From: Isoetes taiwanensis
Taxonomy: Eukaryota > Streptophyta > Lycopodiopsida > Isoetales > Isoetaceae
DNA length: 64,000 nt
Reading direction: 5' to 3'
NCBI GenBank assembly: GCA_021234155.1
Contig: JAJEKV010000001.1
Span: 16,313,491-16,377,490 of the forward strand
This document shows, piece after piece, positions 23,291 through 35,169 of the stretch; position 1 is the stretch's first letter, and each line of letters opens with the position of its first letter. A program made the position numbers and the translations under genes. The notes under the pieces were generated by a model that searched no databases, was not told where the DNA came from, and saw nothing but the letters and a program-made list of their open reading frames with translations.

Positions 23291-23767
23291 GGACTTGTCC
23301 ATGTGTGCCCAACTTGGCTGCTGGACACCATGCCAGTTATGCTGTTTCTTGCAATTTGAAAAATATTTAGTCTCACTAAATATATTTCAATCAGGATGGA
23401 AGGAATAAAAGGAAAAGCTCAGTGTCGAGAGGAACGGCTTTCTTTATGAACTTCTACTCATCCAACCCATGTGAAATAGCAGGTAATTCTAATGCTTTTC
23501 AAGTTGTTATTTTCTGATAAATAAGCTTGTCTATGTTGTCAACATTAAAGCCTAACCATAAAATGTCCTTAAGGAAGATCTATAAGATGCATACATCATA
23601 AGCATAAGTACCCAATTGGGGATGATTCATGATTTGGGTAATCAAAATGCTGGAGGACTCTATTTTGTTGGCAAATGATGAGGCACTTCTGCAGATTGTC
23701 TTCAGGAGATCAAGATGTCAGAAGAAAAGAACGGGCACATTGGAAATGACTGACATGACAACACTAC

Positions 23768-23828
23768 TAAAATAGAATAGAATAGAATAGTTTTTTTTAT
23801 CGTCCACTGAGACCAATCGGCCTATGGA
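23768..23828 (-). mobile_element. isolated 3' end of LINE family A
   Basis: (TTCTA)n on the minus strand (aatagaatagaatag) is followed by atcgtccactgagaccaatcggcctatgga, the conserved family 3' motif. Only about 60 bases are recognisable, so this is an extreme 5'-truncated insertion or a remnant. Confidence 0.65.
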
Positions 23829-24720
23829 GTGCATTTGTCTTGCAACCTTGGCATTTGTCTTGCAAATGTTGGCACGTTGTACAAGTTGTATCTTTCTCAC
23901 AATTAATTTCGACATGCCTAGTGGCTGCCAAGGTAGACGAGCCCATAAACAATTGTTTTGGATCTTGGCCCATTATATTTTGTGATATGTGTAACACAAG
24001 ACGACACAAGTCCATGCCACTAAACCTAGAGAGCAGCAATAGAGTTTTATGGTACCAAGTCTTGAAGCATTTTGCTGATTCATTCAGCCTCATTTAAGCT
24101 TTAATACTACCATATAGCTTTTGCTGTAGATCCACATTATGTAGTAGGGGAACTACCACTCGAGAAAATTCCTCAAAGGAATTTCCTGAGGCGGCCAGTT
24201 GCTTCAAATTTCCATTGCTGACATTGTGCCACATCAGCAGCCACCTCAGCATTCAATTTTTTTCTTTGCGGCTACAACACTCGCATTTCCTTTTCGCCTT
24301 AATACATCCAATCTAGCTATGGCCGGAAGCATTTCTTCTTAATATTGGCTGCCCTGTTGCTTCCTATGTTCATACCGCAATGTTCATCACTTTTGCTTCG
24401 CTTCTTTATCTTTCTGCTCATTAGATATCTCTGTAATGGCAGCGAGATTTATTTAACAATGGGCTTGGTTATCTCAAAACCTATTTTTTCTTGAGTCCTG
24501 ATTCAAAATCTGCGATTTAAGTGAGAATGGCCGCAGTAAAATCTTCGGATCTGCAAAAGTGAAGTGATTCTTTTTTGCATCTAAGGGGCTCTGATAAGCC
24601 AAGCAAAGAAGGCCATAGCCAGCCCGCTTCATGATCCCCTCTAATTGTTCAAAAACAGTGCAAAAATAAAGGGCAGCGACGCCGCACCATAAATAACGGC
24701 GTAAAATTCCGCCTAATAAT
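23829..24720. other. intergenic DNA, no recognised gene
   Basis: A 109-codon minus-strand frame at 24474-24803 contains EQLEGIMKRAGYGLLCLAYQ, which looks protein-like, but I cannot assign it and its 5' part lies in LINE-derived sequence. Otherwise nothing was seen. Confidence 0.3.
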
Positions 24721-24726
24721 TCGTAA

Positions 24727-24790
24727 GATAAGATAAGATGAATTTTTACGTCCACGGGAACCCAACGGGTTATGGGACGGCACATGCAAG
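24727..24790 (-). mobile_element. diverged 3' end of LINE family A with (TCTTA)n tail
   Basis: taagataagataagatgaatttttacgtccacgggaacccaacgggttatggga matches the family 3' motif with several changes. The pentamer (TCTTA on the element strand) differs from the TTCTA and TTCAA of other copies. Confidence 0.55.
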
Positions 24791-25780
24791 GGCAACAACC
24801 CATCTAAAACCTGGGGACTAGGCCCCATCACCAAACACAATAACCAAATATTAAAAGACTACCGAAAAGAAGATAATGCTAATGCTAGTGGTATAGAGGC
24901 AGTACAGAACTTTATTACGTTGCAACAAAACTCCTCAATTTGGAATTTTTTACCACCTGATGCAGAACTGGTATAGCAATTTATAAAGGCATGAGACAAA
25001 GCAGATTGTCAGAAGTCCAAGCCAGGGTTCCTGTTCCATCTGTTTGGTCTCTAGCAGTATTTGATGCATAAGCAGTAGTAAGACAGGTATTTGCTGATTC
25101 TTGACAGGACAAATCTATAGGAAGTAGTATCAGTTTTTTCTTTCTAAGGGATAGAGATTCAGAAGCAGCGTGCAACATATTAGCATTCAAACGGTGCTCA
25201 GTGTTAGCAAAATTTGGATGATGGGTTTATATACTTCCTGTAATTTCTTATGACAGCACAGAACTCTTCTTATACTAGCATCTCGGGCATTGATTTTGTT
25301 ATGTTTGTTGTTGGCCGTTAGATTACGTCTTTGGAAGTTTTGAAGGGAAGCATCGCTTCTTCCCAAACCATTTTCTTCCCAAACCGTTCTCCTCTTATGA
25401 TTCCTTCCCTATTCAAAAATCCGTTGTTACTTGGGCAACAAGCTTGATATGTTTTTCATCCTTATCATCAGTGTTATGCTTTGCCAAGCGGATTTCTTGT
25501 GGTAGATTGATGGATGCTGAAGATTTATAGCTAACCTTATTTTGTGCCAGAGCGACTGAGCATTAGGGCTTAGGATTATTATGCAGAGCTTTCATGCAAT
25601 TCAACAACACTTTTGCAGCTTATTCAAGCTATTATCACATCTAGACTCTAGATCATATTTAATCCATGGTTATGTGTTTTTGAAGTGGATTCCCCTACGC
25701 ATTTGCTTTTTTCTAATTGTATTGATTCTATAAATCCGATTCAGAGAGGGAGACATTCTTTTCACAATGCAGACTATGTG
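24791..25780. other. intergenic DNA, nothing recognised
   Basis: No open frame with domain similarity, no repeat ends and no RNA gene seen. Confidence 0.4.
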
Positions 25781-25904
25781 CACATTTGAGAAGATTCATT
25801 TGGTTAACCGACCAGCGATTCTGGCTCCACCTCCATAGCCAATTCTGGTTCCACCATCATAGCCAGCAGCACCACCAGGGCTGGAACTTGACGATAGTAG
25901 ACTA

Positions 25905-26744
25905 TTGGGATAGGAATAACAAGAAAAGTTTAGATCGTGCGTTATGGGAGCAAAATATGGTCAATGAAGCTGATGGGAATGGTGAAGGGAATGGCGAAGA
26001 TGATCGTTTAATGCTGCAAATTCAAACTCAGCGTCAGCCACTGCCAATGCCACTGAAAGCAGCACAGGACGAAATTGAGTTCTTTAATCCTTTGCTGGTA
26101 GGAAATCCTTTCCTAGAAATGCTTGGTTTGATGAAGACTGCAAGCAGCTTAAAAAACAATTGCGAATGATAGTTGAGCGAGATATGCGACATAATGCCAT
26201 TCAGAATTATAAGCCTGTTTTGAAATGCAAGAAGGCACGTTTTGTTGCTGAGCATCAGAAGCAAGTGTTTGAATTATTGCTACGTGAGCCTCGGACCTTC
26301 TGGCGCAAAATATTATATCGACCACCTCCTACCCTTGGACATATTTCTATGCAGCAATGGGATGAGCGATTGGTCCACTTATATGATCATCCTGGGGTCC
26401 TTAATTCTGTGCCTCCTTTGGTAGGTGATAATCTTCAATTCACAGAGGAGGAAGTCAAAGAAGGACTGCGGCATCTATCTAATGGCAAGTCTCCTGATCT
26501 TCAAGGTTTGCAAGTAGAATTGCTTAAATGGAGGGGTCCACTATTGCTTCCAATCATCACTACTCTTATAAATCAAGCTTTGCAAGAAGGCTTGCTAGAA
26601 TCTTGGGCTGTCAGTAAGATCGTACCAATTTACAAAGCAGGTGATAAGCATGACCCTTCTAATTATCGCATGATCATGGTAAGTTCCATATTTACAAAGC
26701 TCTTAGCCGGCTTCTTGAGAAGCAGCTTGACATCATGGGCGTAA
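25905..26744 (+). pseudogene. LINE family A RT, N-terminal half
   Basis: Two overlapping frames give NRNNKKSLDRALWE, then after a shift LRMIVERDMRHNAIQ, EPRTFWRKILYRPPP, EEVKEGLRHLSNGKSPDLQG, WAVSKIVPIYKAGD and SNYRMIMVSSIFTKLLAGFL. These are the pre-RT linker and first RT blocks. The usual NGKSPG-DG motif reads NGKSPDLQG. A frameshift near 26160 and the loss of frame after 26740 make it non-functional. Confidence 0.8.
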
Positions 26745-27810
26745 CATACCGTGTATGCGTCTTTGTAGGGACAAAGTGTGCTTTTCGTCAATGCCATTCT
26801 ACAATAGACCATATTTTCACATTGTGCATGCTTATTGAACATAGTCGAAGTTTGAAACAAGACCTCTATATATGCTTTGTGGATTTTACTTCTGCTTTTG
26901 ATACAAAGATTACCCGCTTCTTCTTTGGCAGCGCTTGCGTGCACTTTGGGTTCCACAAGATCTTCAAAATGCGGTTTATCGGCTCTATGAAAGGTTTTTT
27001 GCTAAATTTCCAAAGATCGGTACTCAAATCACTAGCAATATTGGAGTTCGTCGTGGTTGCCCTTTATCTCCTACACTCTTTGGCTTGTACATTGATCAAT
27101 TGGAAGAATGGCTTGATAATCATGGCGGCGGAGGTCCACATTTGGCACACTATATCATTAGGCAACTTATGTATGCCGATGATGTTTCACTTCGCACATA
27201 CTGCCGCTAGTATGCAAAGAACATTTACATGCTCGCGACAGTTTACGTGAGAACACAGTGCGTGTGTTAATCTCAAAAGACCAAGCTTTTGGTAGTTCAA
27301 TCTTCTCGTCACAATGTTCCCCTATGCACTATGATAGCGCGAAGTTGAAGTTGTAGATAGCTACAAGTATCTTGGTGTAGAATTACGTAAGAACACACTT
27401 TGGGGAACAAAGTGTATTACCAAGCCGGTAGTCTATTTGGATGGAGAGCACTCTATGCAATGCAAAACAATTGTTTTCGCAGAAATTCATGATTGGCCAC
27501 GGAAAAAGCCCACTTGTTTTGGGCTTTGGTAGAGCCTGTTTTCTTGTATGGTTCTCAGTGTGGGGCCACGCTATTAGTGCTAGTGCTTGGGAGAGCTTGG
27601 AGCGGGTGCAAAAGTCCTTTCTCACTTACAGCCTCGGAGTTAAAACAACGGTGTCCTATGCTATTCTTTTACAAGAGATAGGTTTTTGGCCTCTTCAACA
27701 TTCTGCCATAAAGCGCCATCTCCACTATATCTGTAAGGTGCACCACATGGATGATGTTAGGTATCCCCGTTCTTGCACTTGCCATGGTGAATCTCCTCGG
27801 TTTTGAAACG
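26745..27810 (+). pseudogene. LINE family A RT palm, thumb and C-terminal part
   Basis: Frames give LYICFVDFTSAFDT, VPQDLQNAVYRLYERF, IGVRRGCPLSPTLFGLYID and the catalytic LMYADDVSLRTYC (26935-27210). Then LVEPVFLYGSQCGA and FLTYSLGVKTTVSY follow at 27441-27806. The catalytic box is intact but is separated from the N-terminal blocks by frameshifts. Confidence 0.8.
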
Positions 27811-28559
27811 ATGTTGGAAAGAGCATTGCACTACATGGTTTGCCCAATTGGCGGCAAACAGCGAATCCTTTGCGATGCTTGCCGGTTCGATCCTCGAGCT
27901 TTTGCAACAATATCTCAATGGTCGTTTTTCTCAAAAGATATGGGACGCAGTTACTTTGGCCCAAGTGAAAACTGGTCATTATCATGCACATATAAATCCC
28001 ACCTTGGCACGGGGCCCCAAGCTTATTTGCTTGCTTCATTGTCCAGAACAAGCTTGTAGCTATTGCATCAATTTGCACGGGGGTCCCACAAAGGCGGATT
28101 GAGACAGGTAGATGGGAGCGGCCGCAATTGCCGCGAGAAGCGAGATTATGTACCGTTGCCGCCGCTGTGTTATTGAAGATGAAAGCCATACTCTTCTCGA
28201 GTTGCCCCTTGATTTTGAGATAGTCCGAATCATTTTTTTGACCTTAGCATTCCATTCCACGCTTCCACAACTTCTCAGAGCACCATCTGTGCATGACTTG
28301 GCATTATACATACTTGAGGTTCTAGATAAATGTCTGCAATTACTAAGCCCTTGGTAGTCATTATCTTTGCTTGTCTAGTATCATCATTACTGCAAAGGTT
28401 TTTCCCTTGAAAACCTTTTGAGGCAGGGGTTTTTTTAATCCTAGTAGTAATGATTGTACTAGCTCATTGTATGGGTCCCATGACCTATTGGTCTCTGTGG
28501 ACGTTAAAAAAACTATTCTATTCTATTCTATTCTATTAGTTATTTGAAATTCTCATTAG

Positions 28560-28660
28560 TTAACCATTATCTCTGGCAGTGATTCGGAACTTCTATGTAT
28601 CATGCATTCTTCTTAAAAAACGTGTATGCCATTATCTCTGGCAGTGATTCAGAACTTATG
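28560..28660 (+). repeat. short tandem duplication
   Basis: The phrase attatctctggcagtgattcggaact appears at about 28566 and again, with one change, at about 28630. It lies just after the LINE tail. Confidence 0.6.
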
Positions 28661-28744
28661 TATCAATACGTTCCCCAAAAAATGTGAACTATGAAAGGCA
28701 AGTATATTTAGTCAAGTTTATTTAGTTTACTTAGTTTGATTTAT

Positions 28745-28850
28745 TTAGATGATCGTTTAATGCCGCAAATTCAAATTCAAAGTCAGCCACTGCCAATGCC
28801 ACCGAAAGCAGCACAGGATGAAATTGAGGAGTTCTTAAATCCTTATTAGT
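28745..28850 (+). repeat. second copy of a LINE-internal segment
   Basis: About 100 bases (gatgatcgtttaatgccgca... to gaaattgaggagttctt) closely match 25996-26092 inside the family A copy upstream. attagttatttgaaattctcattagtt at about 28535 and again at about 28846 brackets this piece, suggesting a local duplication rather than an independent insertion. Confidence 0.65.
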
Positions 28851-28859
28851 TATTTAAAA

Positions 28860-29620
28860 TTTTCATTAGTTGGTAATAAGCATGATTTGCAGTAGACCTA
28901 ACCCTCCAAATGTAATGAAGAAAAGAAAAATAGAAAAAAATAAATAAACTTCAAATGGAGTTTCAACCCAAAACGCATATATGACATATTCAACAAAATT
29001 TGGACTTATTCAGATTTAATAGATAACAATTCAAGGATGCCATTATAAGAATATATGTATTGTGTGATTCTTCTTGATTGTTATAATTTTTATAAGTTTA
29101 TCTTTAAATTGAAACTATAATGGTTATCAAAGAATAAACTTGATTTCCAAAATAATTTTTATTTGAATCTATTTAGAATTAGACATTTTAAGAATATAAA
29201 AATTTTAATTTTTATTGATTTTACAGATTCAAGATTTAGCAATCATGATAATTAAATGAAATCTGATGGTTTGATAAGCGATCGACTTAAAACTATTATT
29301 AGAATTTCACAATTTACAAACTTTTACACTTTTAAAAATACTTTAAGGAAGCAAGGATTGACCCACAAATTGACCCCTCATCATTCCACATGTATGGCAA
29401 CAAATCCCTCACACATGTGGCAAATAAAGCCTCACATGTGGTACCCACCCCATATGTGATTTTGACCTTAGTGGTCACATCAAAAAGCAAGTAAAGAGGT
29501 TTGAACCTCCCCTATTTATAAGGCCAACAACCTATTGAGGCTATATTATGCCAACTAGGCAAGAGTATCATTTTGAATTCTTTCTCCACATTTGGTTGTT
29601 GCTCTCTGAAAGAAACAACC
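28860..29620. other. AT-rich DNA with promoter-like motifs, no gene
   Basis: Between 29380 and 29530, cacatgtgg-type words recur three times and are followed by cccctatttataaggcc, a TATA-like sequence. The arrangement resembles plant LTR promoters, but I could not define LTR ends. No coding frame was found. Confidence 0.3.
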
Positions 29621-29626
29621 AAAAAG

Positions 29627-29658
29627 GTATAATGTCATTTGTCGAATTTATTAACTTT
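29627..29658 (+). repeat. 32-bp direct repeat, left copy (partner 30432-30463)
   Basis: The 32 bases starting gtataatgtcatttgtcg are identical at 29627-29658 and 30432-30463. They bracket about 770 bases that include the 354-bp element below. A shortened version (gtataatgtcattt) also occurs at about 29687. Confidence 0.75.
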
Positions 29659-29919
29659 ATTAAAAAATAGTCACATCAAAAAAGTATAATGTCATTTAAT
29701 GGTTGGCCTCTTACACCAAAAAAGAATAAAGAAAACTCAATTACATACATAGTTAGATAACATCTGGCGATGGCCATAACAAAAGTTGCGAAATTTGAAG
29801 AATATCGATTCATAGCAGAATGTGAAGTAAGAAAGATCCATGAAATGCTATAAGTCACTCACTTTCGTCGTCATTTCATTGCTGCTTCCGTTTAGGGCCA
29901 TAACAAAGGATTCAAGACT

Positions 29920-30273
29920 AGTGTTGTCCCGTACGCGTACCGTACCGTACGTACTGTACGTATTTTTTAAAAAATATGTATTTTTCAGCCATACGTACCT
30001 TACGTACGTTTGGAGTATTTTTTAAAAATAAAAAAATAGTGTTTAAATAGAATAAAACAGTGAAAAACATAAAATTGATGTAGGGGAAGTTGGTTAGCAT
30101 GTTAATGTGCTATCTAGAAGGCCCAGGTTCAATTTCTGGTAAGTGCAAGTTTACTGTTTTGTGAAAAACAAGTAGTATTTAAAAAAAAAACGTCAGGAGT
30201 ATTTTTTAAAAATACGTACAAGTACGGTACGGGATGGATCCTTTTCAAAAAATACGCGTATTTTTGCAACACT
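29920..30273. mobile_element. MITE-like element with GTACG-rich ends, 354 bp
   Basis: The terminal 7 bases AGTGTTG and CAACACT are inverted. Both ends then carry runs of gtacgcgta, gtaccgtac and cgtacgt words and the segment tattttttaaaaaata in inverted order. Flanks share tcaagacta (left 29912-29920, right 30277-30285), offset by a few bases from the right end, so the exact duplication is uncertain. There is no transposase. The interior holds a tRNA-like insertion at 30070-30160. Confidence 0.6.
30070..30160 (+). mobile_element. tRNA-like SINE or retroposed tRNA with 10-bp target duplication
   Basis: The 91-base segment contains agttggttagca, resembling the D-arm/A-box part of a tRNA, and ggttcaatttc, a near-canonical B box, about 35 bases apart. 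gtgaaaaaca flanks it perfectly at 30060-30069 and 30161-30170, as expected for a retroposed insertion. The acceptor stem does not pair well, so it is not a functional tRNA gene. Confidence 0.6.
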
Positions 30274-30474
30274 GAATCAAGACTATGCTTCTGCTTCCGG
30301 CCAAAACAAAAGAATCAAGATCTAGCCATAACAAAAGAAACAAGATTATGCTTTCTTTTCCGGCCATATTTTAATTCTGTGTTATAATGTATATTTTATA
30401 TGTGACTATTTATATACATTTTCTCTATTAAGTATAATGTCATTTGTCGAATTTATTAACTTTTTATCTTTTTT

Positions 30475-31240
30475 TTTTGCACGTTTGCATAAACATTGAT
30501 ATTTTAAAGAAATGTTGCACGAGCTGGGATTCTTATGCATGTGGAAACCTTTAGATTGTGCATGTGGAAACCCTTAGAATCATTGGATCTCATCGACGGT
30601 CACAGAAAATTAATGAAAATTCCAGCATGTACATTGCTAGCGTTGGGAAGTTATATCGGGGTTTGGGAGAATTAGCAATTGAACTGATTTTCTAGTTCCC
30701 TCATAATCTGTCTGCAATCTTCAAATTCGGATTTCTTGGATCGTTTAGTTGTGCTTCGTTTTGAATTGTGATATTTTGGTTTAAACTTTATTTTTTCTTT
30801 TCTTTTTGAGGATTGATCTCTGCTTTGTATTACGACAGAAAACTTTCAATGCTTAGAGAGGACAGTGATGAAGAATACTCTTCAACTGATTAGGAAATTT
30901 CCATTTTTGAATCCGGCTATGGCTGGTCTTTTTAAGAGTGTTTTTTTGGCTTTTTCAAGATTGTTTTTCTTGCATAGATGAGCAAGAAGAAGAAGTAGTA
31001 GAGAACTTATTTTCCTATGATATCCTGCGCTGCTTTGACTTAAAATATAGTCTCTGACATCTTTTCTTGAAAGCTAGTAACAAAGAGCATAGACCGGAGA
31101 CAGTCAGAACCGAAGGAAGATTGGGAGAATCTCATGCTTGCCTACACTTTGGAGAATGGAGACTGGTTTGGTGTTTTTTAAATTTGGCAAAAGAAAGTTG
31201 TATCTAAAATGACCAATATCATATAATCGTTATCAAAATG
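30475..31240. other. AT-rich intergenic DNA, nothing recognised
   Basis: No coding frame, repeat end or RNA gene was identified. Confidence 0.35.
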
Positions 31241-31264
31241 ACACATTGGATGATTAGCTTCAAT

Positions 31265-31534
31265 GGATCTGCATATGGTCAGCTTCAAAGAGTTAGAATC
31301 AGCGCACACTCTTTACATTCCGTGGTTAGCTTGGAAGCTGTATTCATTGGCTTTAAGTTACAAGGTTCTGCTTTTGAAGAGCTTGCAAAACATTATAAGA
31401 CCAAGGCTTGGTTTCCTGTAGCGATGAGCCCTTTGAGAAGATTATGGAAGAGTACGACTTTGATAAAGTCCCAGCAGTAGTGGCTTTGCATTTGAATCAC
31501 AATGAGCAACATGTTTTTTATGGTCATTTTGGAG
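31265..31534 (+). pseudogene. possible exon remnant of a thioredoxin-fold-like protein, frameshifted
   Basis: One frame reads QGSAFEELAKHYKTKAWF up to about 31415. The next frame then reads SDEPFEKIMEEYDFDKVPAVVALH and ends FYGHFGG just before a good splice donor (ggag|gtagtt at 31534/31535). The two halves make sense together only if a single base was gained or lost near 31410-31425. The pattern is reminiscent of thioredoxin-like domains, but this is a weak resemblance. Confidence 0.3.
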
Positions 31535-31684
31535 GTAGTTATTTGTTTAGCTTCTATTTTCATTCTACACATGCAAGTTTTAAGATTTCAAGATGTGGCA
31601 GGCCAATATCTGGCTTAGCACAATCTTCCTCCCTTGGTAACTGTTATAACAAATAATAAGGACCTTCCCACTGAATGTTTCACG

Positions 31685-31915
31685 TGGCAATTGTTTTAAA
31701 ACTTTATTGATTTCCTCCATATCATTGTCCTTCTTAGCGGGTTGTTGCTACATTAGAGCCAACTATCGCTAACTATTGTTGCATAGCAACCACAATCTTT
31801 CGGGCGGCAATTTTTTTAAAACTTTATTGATTTCTTCCATATCACTGCCCTTCTTAGCAGCTTGTTGCTACATTAAGGCCAACTATTGCTGCATAGAAAT
31901 CACAATCTCTTCAGT
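31685..31915 (+). repeat. two tandem copies of a ~116-bp unit
   Basis: The unit beginning ggcaattgttttaaaactttattgattt repeats once with about 85-90% identity by eye (ttcctccatatcattgtcc against ttcttccatatcactgccc). It is non-coding. Confidence 0.75.
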
Positions 31916-31919
31916 GACT

Positions 31920-33230
31920 ATAGGGATATTGCTGCCCCAGCCTCAAGTGTTTCACCTTCTGACTGCATCCTAACCAGTCACTTGAAGAAAAAGACTCATT
32001 AAACAGATTTTGATAAGATCTTTTCAGAACTTGGCATATAGCCCTCCCTCACGTTGAGGTCCAACAACTTTTCGACGACATTGCTTCAAGCTCAATATTA
32101 TGGAGACATAATAATTTCTCATCTTTTTCACACAATATATAAAATTTTATTAAGTCTTTGTTAATTCATATTTAAAATTCCTAAAGGAAAGAATAAAATA
32201 TATGAAGGAAAATATAAGAACTTTGTTAGCATTGTAGCATGCGTATAATGAAAGATAGATATCGATCACAATGCCTTCACTTGAACTATGATCATTCATG
32301 TCTGTTGATACGTAGTTTTTGAAGACTTCGTTCTTTACAAAGCCAACATCAGCACGAGGTATAAGTTTTTTGAATGTTTTATTATAAAACATAATTATTC
32401 AAAATGTTTTATCTCTAATATATAATTCTAATAAGGAAGGTAAGGGGCCAGCTTAAGTGGCGGTGCCTTTAATGGAAAATTATGATTTGAATTGTATACG
32501 TGTGTGTGTATACAAAAAGTTTGAAACGAGGTAGTTTCCTCTGAAAGTTTCGACTATGTGCGTGAAGTTTTGGCCGAGTTTCTGGAAGTTTCCAGCCTAT
32601 TCTTTGGCGGTATATATAAAGCGCAGAGGTCAGGTGCTCGGGTCAACGCAAGGAGAAGCCGATAAGACGTCCATAAAGGAGAGCCAGATCCAACATCGAA
32701 GTTTATCTGTCTTTTATCTGCCATGGAAGGCAAGCATGCATCCAGGTTAAATTTGCAGGGCACAAAAAGCACAAAATAAAATGAGAGCTTTGGATTCGTT
32801 AGTAGTAGAAGTACTGCTGCAGAGGTTCTAGAAGGTCAACTTGCCGCTTTTATTTTCTGTGGAGAATTATTAAAAACGATTTTATTCCAATAAGATCAAT
32901 CTATCCTTGAAAGATTGATAATCATAGGTCAACTTATAATAACTAAAGATTCTCCTTCAATTTGTTCTCGTTAATACTAATCCAATATATCTTGCTTCAC
33001 TTGGATGTCAGGCTTCTACTTGCATAGCCCTGTTCAATGCAGAACTCAAAAAGTTCATCTGGGATGGCCTTACGACAATATTATAGATTGAAAACATATC
33101 TGCTCTTTTGATGGTTTACTTCAAAGATGGGACAGAGTAGGTCCGCCAGAGTGCTTCACACTCACGTTTACGTTTGTGTGACTCCAATTCAGCGGCATAA
33201 AAGCCAATATTTACTCTTCCAGATCAACAC
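31920..33230. other. intergenic DNA, nothing recognised
   Basis: No credible coding frame. An overlapping pair of short frames near 32554-32772 on both strands has no known similarity. Confidence 0.35.
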
Positions 33231-33234
33231 CTCT

Positions 33235-33310
33235 TTTTTTTTTTTTTTTTTTTTTGAGGAACTGTGTCAAATATATTAAAAGAATGGTAATGTTACAAAG
33301 CAAGTGAGGA
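33235..33310 (-). mobile_element. 3' end of an L1-like retroposon with poly(A) tail
   Basis: A 23-base T-run (poly(A) on the minus strand) is followed by sequence whose complement, cttcctcctcacttgctttgtaac..., matches about 60 bases of the insertion at 35170-35238. The two copies are in opposite orientation. The 5' extent of this copy is unknown. Confidence 0.65.
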
Positions 33311-33320
33311 GGAAGCCGGG

Positions 33321-35150
33321 GGGTGCAACTAATGTAAGGTCTATATGGCATGTGCGTGCACGGGGTTAAAGAAAAAGGCCCTTATACGGTTAAAAAACTA
33401 GAAAAAAATCCCCTTATACGGAATTTTTTAGAAACTCTAGATATACCCCCTACCATATACATACACTGAGTTCTATAAATTCCTTCAAACCCCCTACCAT
33501 ATTTGTACAATGAATTTTGTAAATTCAACCAAACCCCTTACCATATTTTTATAATCAGTTTCATAAATTTAGACCTCATCTATAAGCCGCTACAAGCCCG
33601 TCCACAAGTGTCTTCAATCAAATTGTGTAGGGGTTGTGTATGTCGTTGACTACTTGATTGACTGGGTTGAGTGTCAAGTAGATTTAAGGTTTAACTCGGG
33701 CTTAACTTGGGGACGAAGGACAATCATAACCCTCGAGGTGAAACATATCACGTGAACCATTGGCTTATTTATTGCCTTTTGAATTGGTCAGTTCTTGAAC
33801 CTTAAGGGGAAAGTTAACACATGGTCTCGCACATGGTCAAATAACTTATAGACCAAATAGAAAGTATTCATAGAAATCCAATATTCATATTCGTGACACC
33901 CCAACACCAATTGCATCTATACATTTTTCTAATCCCATTGCAGTCAATTATAAATACATGCTTACAACGGGATTTAGTTAATTATATTCTAGTTCTTCTA
34001 AGGGTTGCACTTGGAACGTTTTTTCAAGATCGAATTTTCACATTTGAATAACAATGGTTTAATTGAACTATTAGTTTGAAGGCCAGAATTCTTAGTCCAT
34101 TGGGAGAGCGATCTTGAGAATGCTTAGCATAGTATGATTTTACAAGTATTCAGCTTTGTTAGATACTAGCTATAAAAAATAAACACTTGATACTACCATT
34201 TGAACTAGTTATAAAAAACAACGTCGACCACGTTTATCTTTATATTGAGACCCCTTTGTAAACAGTGATTTTTGCAAAATATAGATTTTTCAGCATTCCG
34301 GATATTATCAGATCGTGTTCCCCTTCGTTCTCTTAATTGCTCCCCTTTTTCAATTACAGGTTCCGTCTCCAACCTATGTATCTTCCGGAATCATCATCAA
34401 CCTGCTAATTCAATCTTACTATGAATAAAACGACCTGCTATTTTTACCTGTCGGGCAGGCTTCAGAGATACGCACAGATTATTTCTTTTCTTTTTTGTTA
34501 TACCCTAGGTTCACAAGATAATGATTTCTATTGACAACAATGTTATAAAACATAACCATTAACTGCTTAACCATTAACTTCTCAACAAGCTTTTTGAGGG
34601 TTGCCCTATCGAATTGTTGGCCAAGTACCTGAGCCAGTAGTGAGAAGGAAGACAAGCAGGTTGTGCAATAGTGTCCATGTCCTAAGAAATGAGAAAGTAC
34701 TTAAATTTGATAGGTGTTCTAACATAATACAGGATGCCTATGTATATGATACTCTAATCATCATGTTGTCAATTATACCTGCTGTAATTTGTCACATGCA
34801 GACACTGTAATACCTGCTGAATTTTGGTCACATGCCCAGCTGCAGAACTTATACAATTTGCAAACAAACATACAAGTATTTTCTTACAAACTGGAGCCGC
34901 ATGCAGCCATGCTAGGGAAGCTAAAAATCAGCATAACTGTGAAGCTTAGAACCTGCAACTTGAGGAGCAACAACCTGCAAAATGACCAGCAAATGAAAAG
35001 CAAATAAAATTTGATATCATTATAGTAACAAGAATATATCATCGTGAAAACAAACTACCTTTCTTGGTCCTTCAAATCCTTCCAGATCAAAGACATGCCT
35101 ACTGAAGATCCAATCTTTGATTCTGTATCAGGTCGCTAATGCACTGAAGC
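33321..35150. other. intergenic DNA, nothing recognised
   Basis: Degenerate repeated phrases occur at 33430-33570 (cccctaccatat repeats about every 60 bases). No coding frame or RNA gene was found. Confidence 0.35.
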
Positions 35151-35169
35151 TCCAAGAGTCATTTATGCA

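Larger units (their letters stand above)
25786..28545 (+). mobile_element. LINE family A copy, 5'-truncated, frameshifted
   Basis: This is the best-preserved plus-strand copy. It starts upstream of the RT domain, covers RT and the C-terminal zinc-knuckle region, and ends with cccatgacctattggtctctgtggacgttaaaaaaa and (CTATT)n at about 28475-28540. The AP-endonuclease and ORF1 are absent. Several frameshifts break the protein. AT content is much higher than in the 14-19 kb copy, so family copies differ widely in composition. Confidence 0.8.

Noticed and set aside
30070-30160. Functional tRNA gene
   Set aside because: A and B box-like motifs are present, but the acceptor stem does not pair and flanking direct repeats show a retroposed insert.
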